A program made the translations under genes and the position numbers. From contig CAWBYP010000004.1 in assembly GCA_963793005.1 (NCBI GenBank), positions 62,001 to 126,000 on the forward strand: 64,000 nt of DNA, read 5' to 3'. Source of the stretch: RPQJ01 sp963793005. Its GTDB lineage: Bacteria; Pseudomonadota; Gammaproteobacteria; Steroidobacterales; Steroidobacteraceae. The notes under the pieces were generated by a model. The model saw only the letters and a list, made by a program, of their open reading frames with translations. It made no database searches and had not been told where the DNA came from. Positions 9,217 to 16,162 of the stretch are shown here, one piece after another; within the stretch, counting starts at the first letter, position 1; every line of letters starts with the position of its first letter.

Positions 9217-9293
9217 TGGTCGGGGCAGAGGGATTCGAACCCCCGACCCTCTGCTCCCAAAGCAGATGCGCTACCAGACTGCGCCATGCCCCG
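9217..9293 (-). tRNA. tRNA-Pro (anticodon UGG)
   Basis: Acceptor CGGGGCA pairs with TGCCCCG, discriminator A, CCA encoded at 9217-9219. The anticodon loop TTTGGGA gives TGG. It is the first gene after the promoter of this tRNA operon. Confidence 0.97.
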
Positions 9294-9362
9294 CCCTGCA
9301 CCGACTCGTGGTCGCCGCCTGAGCCCGATCCACCGCCGGATCGCGCCTTCACGGGAGGCCGA

Positions 9363-9391
9363 ATCATACGGACGACAACCCCGAGCGTCAA
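9363..9391 (-). promoter_or_regulatory. Sigma70 promoter of the Pro-Arg-His-Lys tRNA operon
   Basis: The reverse strand reads TTGACG (9386-9391), a 17 base spacer, then TATGAT (9363-9368). Ten of twelve bases match consensus at the ideal spacing. A GC-rich discriminator (TCGGCCTCCCG) follows, as in stringently controlled stable-RNA promoters. The first tRNA begins about 70 bases downstream. Confidence 0.78.
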
Positions 9392-9468
9392 TTTCGCGAA
9401 CACCGAGTCTCGTGGCACGCTGCGGGGTCGTGCCAGAATGCGCGCCCCGAGAGCAAGGATCCAGGCGA

Positions 9469-10320
9469 ATGGCTGGAAAAATCATCGACGGCAAGGCCAT
9501 CGCGGCGGACATTCGTCGCGAGGTTCGCGCGGAAAGCGACCGCCTCGCCGCTGCGGGCAAGCGCCGGCCCGGTCTCGCAGTGGTGCTGGTCGGTGACGAC
9601 CCGGCCTCGCACGTCTACGTACGCAACAAGCGCGCAGCCTGCGATGAATGCGGCTTCGTGTCGGTGAGCCACGACCTGCCGCACTCCGCCACGCAGACCG
9701 AGCTGCTGACCCTGATCCATCGGCTGAACTCCGACCCGTCGCTCGACGGCATCCTCGTGCAGGTACCGCTGCCCGACCACATCGACGAGCACGCCGTGAT
9801 CGAGGCGATCGCGCCGGACAAGGACGTGGACGGATTCCATCCATACAACGTCGGGCGGCTTGCGCTGCGCAACCCACTGATGCGGCCCTGCACACCCTAT
9901 GGCGTCGTCAGGATGCTCGACCGCTGCGGGCTTTCGACCAAGGGCCTGCATGCGGTCGTGGTCGGTGCCTCGAACCTGGTCGGGCGCCCGATGGCGCTCG
10001 AGTTGCTGCTCGATGGTGCGACGGTCACGGTCTGCCACCGCTTCACGCCGAACCTGCGCGATCACGTGGAGCGCGCGGACCTGCTGGTGGTGGCGGTCGG
10101 CAAGCCGGGGATCGTGCCAGGCGAGTGGGTGAAGCCCGGGGCGATCGTGGTCGACGTCGGTATCAATCGCCTGCCGAACGGCAAGCTCGTGGGCGACGTC
10201 GACTTCGAAGCGGCGCGGGAGCGCGCCGGCTGGATCACACCGGTGCCGGGCGGCGTCGGCCCGATGACCGTCGCGATCCTGATGAAGAACACGCTCGAAT
10301 CAGCGCTGCAGCGGCTGTAG
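9469..10320 (+). CDS. folD: Bifunctional methylene-tetrahydrofolate dehydrogenase/cyclohydrolase FolD
   Basis: FolD interconverts 5,10-methylene-, methenyl- and 10-formyl-tetrahydrofolate in the cytosol, using NADP, and feeds one-carbon units to purine and fMet synthesis. The 283 aa product has Tyr50 and catalytic Lys54 in YVRNK. It also has the DGILVQVPLP and DKDVDGFHP motifs, the Rossmann signature GASNLVGRP and the C-terminal TPVPGGVGPMT. The ATG at 9469 has an AGG-containing ribosome binding site and starts where FolD proteins start. Its TAG stop forms the left end of a palindromic repeat shared with the convergent cysS gene. Confidence 0.98.
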   Translation: MAGKIIDGKAIAADIRREVRAESDRLAAAGKRRPGLAVVLVGDDPASHVYVRNKRAACDECGFVSVSHDLPHSATQTELLTLIHRLNSDPSLDGILVQVPLPDHIDEHAVIEAIAPDKDVDGFHPYNVGRLALRNPLMRPCTPYGVVRMLDRCGLSTKGLHAVVVGASNLVGRPMALELLLDGATVTVCHRFTPNLRDHVERADLLVVAVGKPGIVPGEWVKPGAIVVDVGINRLPNGKLVGDVDFEAARERAGWITPVPGGVGPMTVAILMKNTLESALQRL

Positions 10321-10367
10321 GGGACATTCTCCTTTTTCCCGCGCGGAAAAAAGGAGAATGTCCCCTA
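10318..10367. repeat. Palindromic repeat family 1, copy 1 (folD/cysS)
   Basis: A near-perfect palindrome between two convergent genes. The left arm TAGGGGACATTCTCCTTTTT starts at 10318 and the right arm is its complement ending at 10367, with a short GC loop. Each outer TAG is the stop codon of one gene: folD on the plus strand and cysS on the minus strand. The long stem with a T-rich arm would act as a two-way terminator. Two further copies lie at 30557-30612 and 57217-57266. Confidence 0.9.
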
Positions 10368-11825
10368 TTTCCGGCGCCAGAGGGTTTTGCCGCCGGGCTG
10401 GTCCTCGAGCAGCACGCCCGCCGCGACCAGCAGGTCGCGGATGCGATCGGACTCCTTGAAGTCCCTGCCCTTGCGCGCGGCAGCGCGCTGAGCGATCAGG
10501 TCTTCGATTTCTGAATCCGACGGGCCGCCGCCTTCGACCGTGGCCTCGACACCTTCCACGGTCGCGGCTCCCTCGGCGTCGCCAGCCCCCGCGGCCGCAC
10601 GGCGTGGCCGCTTGCGCAGGAAGGTCTCCGGATCCTGGCCGAGCAGCCCGATTCGTGACCCGAGCGCGCGAAGTTCCGCCGCGGCGAGCGAGGCTTCCGC
10701 GCTACGACCCGCGGCCTTCGCGGTATTCACCGTGCGCGCCAGCGACTGCAGTTCAGCTATCGCCTCCGGCGTATTGAAGTCGTCGTCCATCGCGGCCACG
10801 AAGCGCTCGGTCGCCGCAGTCGCAGGCGCTGCGACGGCCAGCTCGACGCCGCGCAGCGCCAGGTACAACCGGTCGAGCGCGGCCTTGGCCTGCTCCAGGC
10901 TGTCCAACGAGTAATTGATCGGGCCGCGGTAGTGGCTCGCGAGCATGAAGTAGCGAACCACTTCCGGGTCGGCGACCTGCTCGAGCACTTCGCGCACGGT
11001 GAAGAAATTGCCGAGCGACTTCGACATCTTCTCGTCGTCCACGCGCACGAAACCGTTGTGCATCCACAGGTTCACGAACTTCGAGTCGCAGGCCGCGCAG
11101 GTCTGCGCAATCTCGTTCTCGTGATGCGGAAACTTGAGGTCCATGCCGCCGCCGTGAATGTCGAAGTGGGCCCCCAGCAGGTCCACCGACATCGCCGAGC
11201 ACTCGATGTGCCAGCCGGGGCGTCCCGACCCCCAGGGCGATTCCCACGAAGGCTCGCCGGGCTTGGCAGCCTTCCACAGCACGAAATCGAGCGGATCGCG
11301 CTTGGCCTCATCCACGTCGATGCGCGCGCCGGCCCTCAGGTCCGCGAGCCGCTTGCCTGAGAGCTGCCCGTACGGCGCGAAGCTCGACACCGAGTAGTAC
11401 ACGTCGCCGTTGTCGCCAGCGTAGGCATACCCCTTTTCGACCAGCGTCGCGATCATCGCGACGATCTGCGGCAGGTACTCGGTCGCGCGCGGTTCGTGGT
11501 CCGCGCGTGCCACGCCCAGCGCCTCGCAGTCCTCGTGGTAGGCGGCGATGAACCGCTCGGTGAGCGCCGCCATCGGCTCGCCGTTCTGCGCCGCGCGCTG
11601 GATGATCTTGTCGTCGATGTCGGTGATGTTGCGCACGAACGTGACGCGGTAGCCAGACGCTGCAAGATGCCGTCGCGCGACGTCGAACGCGATCAGCATG
11701 CGGGCGTGGCCGAGATGGCAGTAGTCGTAGACCGTCATGCCGCAGACGTACATGCCGACTTCGCCCGGCACGATCGGCCTGAACGTCTCCTTGCGGCCGC
11801 TCAGCGAATTGTGGATCTGCAGCAT
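10365..11825 (-). CDS. cysS: Cysteinyl-tRNA synthetase
   Basis: CysRS charges tRNA-Cys and is a class I synthetase with a zinc ion at the active site. The 486 aa product has the first zinc Cys in MYVCGMTVYD, the HIGH-type motif HLGHAR, zinc ligands in WHIECSAM and PHHENE, and the loop motif KMSKS. Between FLRKRPRR and SEIEDLI there is an acidic, Gly/Ala-rich insertion of about 25 residues that E. coli CysRS lacks. The start MLQIHNSL at 11825 matches the family start; the upstream in-frame extension overlaps gltX and is not homologous. It lies 28 bp downstream of gltX on the same strand, so the two synthetases probably share a transcript. Confidence 0.97.
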   Translation of the reverse strand: MLQIHNSLSGRKETFRPIVPGEVGMYVCGMTVYDYCHLGHARMLIAFDVARRHLAASGYRVTFVRNITDIDDKIIQRAAQNGEPMAALTERFIAAYHEDCEALGVARADHEPRATEYLPQIVAMIATLVEKGYAYAGDNGDVYYSVSSFAPYGQLSGKRLADLRAGARIDVDEAKRDPLDFVLWKAAKPGEPSWESPWGSGRPGWHIECSAMSVDLLGAHFDIHGGGMDLKFPHHENEIAQTCAACDSKFVNLWMHNGFVRVDDEKMSKSLGNFFTVREVLEQVADPEVVRYFMLASHYRGPINYSLDSLEQAKAALDRLYLALRGVELAVAAPATAATERFVAAMDDDFNTPEAIAELQSLARTVNTAKAAGRSAEASLAAAELRALGSRIGLLGQDPETFLRKRPRRAAAGAGDAEGAATVEGVEATVEGGGPSDSEIEDLIAQRAAARKGRDFKESDRIRDLLVAAGVLLEDQPGGKTLWRRK

Positions 11826-11853
11826 CTTCCAGTGTCTCCGGAATCCCGTTCCA

Positions 11854-13281
11854 TCACGCCTGCGAACCGGCCCGCCGCGCAGCATCGGCCAGCATTGCGG
11901 CGACGACATCGCGCCCCATCAGTTCCGCGAGCGGCGCAAGCTCGGGGCCATGGGTCATGCCGGTCAGCGCCGACCGCAGCGGCATGTAGAGCGCTGCGCC
12001 CTTGCGGCCGGTGGCGGACCCGACCGTGCGCGTCCAGGCCTTGAAGTCTCCCGCATTGGCCATCCACTCGCCCAGCGCCCTGGCGAAGAATTCGCTCCCA
12101 GCTTGGGCAATCGCGGCTTCCGCCTCCGGCTCCACCTGCAGGGGCGCGCCAGTGGCGACCGCAACCAGCGGCTCGGCATCGACCGGGAACAGCAGGTTAC
12201 CGCGCACGACCGAGACGAATTCCGCCCGGCGCGCAGGATCGGCGATCGCGTCCAGCCTTGGGCCCAGCCATTCGACCAGCTCCGCGACGCCGGCATTCGT
12301 TATCGCCTCACGCTGCCAATGCCTGAGCTGGGCTTCGTCGAAGTGAGCCGCCGAGCGGCTGACGCGGCCGAGGTCGAAATGCGCGGGCATCGCATCGGCC
12401 TCGAGCCAGGCATCGGTGCCGCAGGTGTGGCCGAGCCGCAGCAGGTAGTTCCTGATCGCGCCGGGCAGGTACCCCTGTTCGCGCAGGTCGTGCAGACCGG
12501 CCGAACCGTCGCGCTTCGAAAGAGGCGCTCCCGAGGGACCGAGCACCAGCGGCAGGTGCCCGTAACGCGGCACCGGCAAACCGAGTGCCTCGAGCAGCAG
12601 GATCTGGCGCGGCGTATTGGCCAGGTGGTCATCGCCACGCAACACCAGCGTGACGCCCATTGCCGCGTCATCCACGGCATTGCCGAGAAAAAATGCAGCG
12701 GATCCATCCGCGCGGCTCACGACGAAATCCCCGATGTCGTCGCTCGCGAAATGCTGTGCGCCGTGGATCAGGTCCTCGAATTCGATCGCGCGTCCCGCCA
12801 GGACCCGGAAGCGCATGGCGTGCGTCTTGCCCGCGGCGACGCGCCCACCGACCTCGTCTGCCGTCAGCGATGCGCAGGTGCCCGCGTAGCGTGGCGGACG
12901 GCCGCTGGCAACCTGCGCGCGGCGCGACAGCGACAATTCCTCTGGCGTGCAGAAGCACGGGTAGGCGAGGCCCGCCTCGCGCAGCCGCGCGATCGCCCCG
13001 GCATGAAGCGCGCCGCGCTCGCTTTGCCGGTACGGACCGTTTGCACCGCCAACGCCCGGACCCTCGTCCCAATCGATGCCAAGCCAGCGGAGATCGTCCA
13101 GCAGTCGATCGAGGTGACGCTCCTCGCTGCGCCCGGCATCGGTGTCTTCGACGCGCAGCACCATGCGCCCGCCGCTCGACCGCGCGGCCAGGTGGTTGAA
13201 AAGCGCAGTCCGGGCGTTCCCGACGTGCAGGCTGCCCGTCGGGCTCGGCGCGAATCGAGTGGTATGGGTCACAGTCGACAT
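11854..13281 (-). CDS. gltX: Glutamyl-tRNA synthetase
   Basis: GluRS attaches glutamate to tRNA-Glu. The 475 aa class I enzyme shows the HIGH-type motif in FAPSPTGSLHVGNAR, RVEDTDAGRS, and the KMSKS-type loop LSKRDG. The C-terminal helical anticodon-binding domain follows. The start is MSTVTHTTRFAPSPTG at 13281; an upstream in-frame ATG would add an Arg/Pro-rich tail outside the family. Whether it also misacylates tRNA-Gln (needing GatCAB) cannot be judged, because no glnS or gatCAB is in the window. It is divergent from lpxH and followed by cysS. Confidence 0.96.
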   Translation of the reverse strand: MSTVTHTTRFAPSPTGSLHVGNARTALFNHLAARSSGGRMVLRVEDTDAGRSEERHLDRLLDDLRWLGIDWDEGPGVGGANGPYRQSERGALHAGAIARLREAGLAYPCFCTPEELSLSRRAQVASGRPPRYAGTCASLTADEVGGRVAAGKTHAMRFRVLAGRAIEFEDLIHGAQHFASDDIGDFVVSRADGSAAFFLGNAVDDAAMGVTLVLRGDDHLANTPRQILLLEALGLPVPRYGHLPLVLGPSGAPLSKRDGSAGLHDLREQGYLPGAIRNYLLRLGHTCGTDAWLEADAMPAHFDLGRVSRSAAHFDEAQLRHWQREAITNAGVAELVEWLGPRLDAIADPARRAEFVSVVRGNLLFPVDAEPLVAVATGAPLQVEPEAEAAIAQAGSEFFARALGEWMANAGDFKAWTRTVGSATGRKGAALYMPLRSALTGMTHGPELAPLAELMGRDVVAAMLADAARRAGSQA

Positions 13282-13378
13282 GGCCGCGCATCTTACCGGA
13301 TCGCGGGTCCACGGCTCCGGCGCTGGCCCGCGCGCGCCCGAACGCCGTAACATCCGCCATCGCCAGACGCCCAGCCAC

Positions 13379-14101
13379 GTGACCACACTCTTCATTTCCG
13401 ACCTGCACCTTGACCCCGAGTCACCCGGAATCGCGCGGCAGTTCGTGGCATTCCTGGACGGAGAGGCGCGCTCGGCCGACGCGCTCTACGTGCTCGGGGA
13501 CCTGTTCGAGGTGTGGCTGGGCGACGACGATCCCGATCCGGCCGCACGGGAAATCGTCACGGCACTCAGGCGACTGACCGATTCCGGCGTGCCCTGCTTC
13601 GTGATGCACGGCAATCGGGACTTCCTGATCGGCCGGCGCTTCTGCGACGAGACCGGCGCCCGGCTGATCGACGACGGCACCATCGTCGAAGTCCACGGCG
13701 AGCGGGTGCTGCTGATGCACGGCGACGTGCTCTGCACCGACGACACGAGCTACCAGCGCCTGCGGCGCATCGTGCGCAACCCGATCGTGAAGTGGATTCT
13801 GGCGCACCTGAGCCTCGCGCAGCGGCGTTCGCTGGCTTCGAGGATGCGCGAGGGCAGCCGCATGCACACTGGGAATACCGCGCCCGAGATCATGGACGTG
13901 AACGCGCACACGGTCGCGGAGACGTTTCGCGAGCGTGGCGTCGCGACCATGATCCACGGCCACACCCACCGTCCAGCCGTGCACGAGCAGGTCGTGGACG
14001 GCGAAGAGGTGCGCCGCATCGTGCTCGGCGACTGGCACACGCAGGGCAGCGTGCTCGCGTGGTCGCCGACAGGGTTTCAGTTGCGCTCGTTGCCGCGCTG
14101 A
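13379..14101 (+). CDS. lpxH: UDP-2,3-diacylglucosamine diphosphatase LpxH
   Basis: LpxH hydrolyses UDP-2,3-diacylglucosamine to lipid X and UMP in lipid A synthesis, at the inner face of the cytoplasmic membrane. The 240 aa product has the same length as E. coli LpxH. It carries the calcineurin-like metal motifs in order: SDLHL, LGDLFEVW, HGNRDF, LMHGD and GHTHRP. The start is a GTG at 13379 (VTTLFISDLHL), because no ATG lies nearby in frame and the protein aligns from there. It is divergent from gltX with about 97 bp between starts. Its presence marks a Gram-negative outer membrane. Confidence 0.95.
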   Translation: MTTLFISDLHLDPESPGIARQFVAFLDGEARSADALYVLGDLFEVWLGDDDPDPAAREIVTALRRLTDSGVPCFVMHGNRDFLIGRRFCDETGARLIDDGTIVEVHGERVLLMHGDVLCTDDTSYQRLRRIVRNPIVKWILAHLSLAQRRSLASRMREGSRMHTGNTAPEIMDVNAHTVAETFRERGVATMIHGHTHRPAVHEQVVDGEEVRRIVLGDWHTQGSVLAWSPTGFQLRSLPR

Positions 14102-14193
14102 GGCTGTTCGTCGTCGCGCCGTTCGTGGCGGGGGGCCGTTCGCCTCTCCAGACGTGACAGCATCAAAGCGGCACTTGGCGCGACGTCCGACGG

Positions 14194-14290
14194 GTGGGGA
14201 TGCCCGGTGCCGGGGCGTCGCGCGGCAGGGACGCCGCGCGCGAGCCCCCATGGATGGGTTTACGGCGTCCCCGGCTCTGGGCATCCCCAC
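14194..14290 (+). repeat. Structured repeat family 2, copy A
   Basis: Lies in the gap between lpxH and miaE. Outer arms gtggggatgccc (14194-14205) and gggcatccccac (14279-14290) are perfectly complementary. Inside are a hairpin GCGCGGC-AGGGAC-GCCGCGC and a second small hairpin around CCCATGGATGGG, then TTTACGGCGTCC. Three other copies in the window keep the loops and the ending but have different, still complementary, stems. Confidence 0.88.
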
Positions 14291-14317
14291 GCGGCGGACT
14301 AGCCAGCAGCTGGCGAA

Positions 14318-14908
14318 TTACGCTGGCGTCCCCGAATGAAACCGGAACTGCGGATCCGGCGAGGTCGCGAGCTCCGCCTCCACCACCGCGAGCTGCTCGA
14401 GCCGCGACGCCGCGTCCGTCCCGCGTTTGTCGGCCAGCCTCAGGTAAAGCCCCGCATGGCGCGACTCCGCTGCGGCCAGCGACGCATAGAACGCCGCCAG
14501 CGGCGCGGGCAGTCGCTCGACGAGCCCGACAAAGCGTTCGTGCGAACGCGCCTCGATCAGCGCCCCGCAGAGCAGCAGGTCGACACGGCGCCCCGGCTCT
14601 GCGCGCCGCAGCGCACGTCGCAGGCCGTCCGCGTATCGCGACGGGGAAAGTCGCCGGAACTCGACGCCGAGCTGCGTGATCTTCTGCTGCACCAGCTCGA
14701 AATGCCGCAGTTCCTCGCGCGCCAGCCGCGACATTCGATCGGCCAGCTCGAAGTCTTCGGGGTAGGCGAACATGATCGACAGCGCGGTCGAGGCAGCTTT
14801 CTTCTCGCAGTTGGCATGGTCGATCAGCAGTTCGTCCACGCGCGCGACAGCAGCCTCGAACCACGCCGGGTCGGTCGGCGCGCCGAGCAGCCCGCCGGGC
14901 ACCGCCAT
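14318..14908 (-). CDS. miaE: tRNA 2-methylthio-N6-isopentenyladenosine-37 hydroxylase MiaE
   Basis: MiaE is a nonheme di-iron monooxygenase that hydroxylates the isopentenyl group of ms2i6A37 in tRNAs reading UNN codons, giving ms2io6A. The 196 aa product has the di-iron ligand pattern of the family: a first Glu in the NCEKKAAS helix, EELRHFE, EARSHERF and AESRHAGLY. It overlaps the upstream kinase gene by one base (TGATG), so translation is coupled. It depends on MiaA and MiaB, which are not in the window. The C-terminus abuts repeat copy A, leaving a 27 bp gap. Confidence 0.93.
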   Translation of the reverse strand: MAVPGGLLGAPTDPAWFEAAVARVDELLIDHANCEKKAASTALSIMFAYPEDFELADRMSRLAREELRHFELVQQKITQLGVEFRRLSPSRYADGLRRALRRAEPGRRVDLLLCGALIEARSHERFVGLVERLPAPLAAFYASLAAAESRHAGLYLRLADKRGTDAASRLEQLAVVEAELATSPDPQFRFHSGTPA

Positions 14909-16146
14909 CAGGCCGCCGCCAGTCCGAGCAGCTCGTCCACGCGCGCAATGATTTCGGCCGCAGAGGCCGGCCGGTCCGCCGGCCGTTTCGCCAGCAGTGC
15001 GTCAAGCAGCGGCTGCAGGTGGGCGACCGCCTGCGGCAGGCGCGGCAGCGGCTCGTTGGCGTGCATGTAGATCACCGCCAGCGGCGTCTCGGCGCGGAAC
15101 GGCTTCACGCCGCTCAGCATCTCGTGCAGCACGATGCCGAGACTGTACAGGTCACTGCGCCCGTCAAGCGTGAGCCCGTGCCCCTGCTCCGGGCTCATGT
15201 AGTGCGGCGTGCCGAAAATCGCGCCATTGCCGGTGATGTCGCTGTCCAGGTCGAGCTGTCGCGCCAGCCCGAAGTCAATGAACGCAACACTGCCGTCGTC
15301 GCGCAACAGCACGTTGCCGGGCTTCACGTCCCGGTGCAGCACGCCGATGTCGTGCAGGGCACCGAGCGCAGCCGCGAGCTGGCGCACGTACAAGAGGGCA
15401 TCGCGCCACGGCAGCGGCCCGCTCATCCTCGAGCGCAGGTCGCCGCCCGGAAAATACTCCATCGCCAGGTAGACGTGGTCGTCGGCCACGCCCAGGTCGT
15501 GGATGCGTGCGATGTTCGGGTGATCGAGCCGGGCGGCGAGGTCGAATTCGCGCAGGAAGCGATCGAACGTCGTCGTGCCCTCCACCGCGTCCGGAACCTG
15601 GCGGAATACCTTGAGGACACGCGCCTCGCCGCTGCCTTCGACCGCTGCCAGGAACACGCTGGAAGATCCGCCGACGGCGATGCGTCGGACGCAGCGATAA
15701 CCGCGGATCCGCACCGAGCCGAACCGGTCGGGCGGCGGCGGCTCCAGGGCGGCTCGCGAGGTATCCGCCAGCACGTTGTGGCGTTCGACGAGCGCCTCGC
15801 GCAGCGCCGCGGCGAACTGCTCGTGATCGAACTCCAGCCGGGCCAGCACCCGCGAGGCCCCGGCGCGCATTGCGCGCTCGTCGCCCGCCGGCGCGAAGTA
15901 GACGATCGGGGGAAATCCTGCCCGATCGCCCAGGTCCTCGAGCCATTCGAGCCCGCGACCTTCCTGCACCTCGTGGTCGAGCAGCACCACGTCGTAGGCC
16001 GACCCGCGAAACGAGGCCTGCAGCCGGCCGCGCCTGGCGGGCTCGTACTCGGCCGGAAGAGCGTCCCGCCACTCGAGCGTGACATGGTGAGCGAGCAGCT
16101 GCCGGAATTCGGGCCGATCGCTGACGATGAGTGCCCGGACCGTCAT
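14908..16146 (-). CDS. Ser/Thr protein kinase with N-terminal receiver-like domain
   Basis: The 412 aa protein joins a response-regulator-like domain (about 1-120) to a Hanks-type kinase (about 140-405). The receiver part has the phosphoacceptor-like Asp57 in DVVLLDHE, but only one acidic residue in the N-terminal loop (VSDRPEF) and no clear conserved Lys, so phosphotransfer is uncertain. The kinase has a glycine loop GGSSSVF, the Lys of VLKVF, catalytic HRDVKPGN, DFGLA, and the activation end GTPHYMSPEQ, so it looks active. No membrane segment is seen. It is placed 16 bp after purF and overlaps miaE by one base. The start is ATG at 16146 with a GCGGA ribosome binding site. Substrates are unknown. 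Confidence 0.88.
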   Translation of the reverse strand: MTVRALIVSDRPEFRQLLAHHVTLEWRDALPAEYEPARRGRLQASFRGSAYDVVLLDHEVQEGRGLEWLEDLGDRAGFPPIVYFAPAGDERAMRAGASRVLARLEFDHEQFAAALREALVERHNVLADTSRAALEPPPPDRFGSVRIRGYRCVRRIAVGGSSSVFLAAVEGSGEARVLKVFRQVPDAVEGTTTFDRFLREFDLAARLDHPNIARIHDLGVADDHVYLAMEYFPGGDLRSRMSGPLPWRDALLYVRQLAAALGALHDIGVLHRDVKPGNVLLRDDGSVAFIDFGLARQLDLDSDITGNGAIFGTPHYMSPEQGHGLTLDGRSDLYSLGIVLHEMLSGVKPFRAETPLAVIYMHANEPLPRLPQAVAHLQPLLDALLAKRPADRPASAAEIIARVDELLGLAAA

Positions 16147-16162
16147 TCCGCCGCGCGGCCGT

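Noticed and set aside
8926..9293. Integrated element at the tRNA cluster
   Set aside because: No integrase and no duplicated tRNA 3' ends were seen, and the neighbouring unknown gene has normal base composition.
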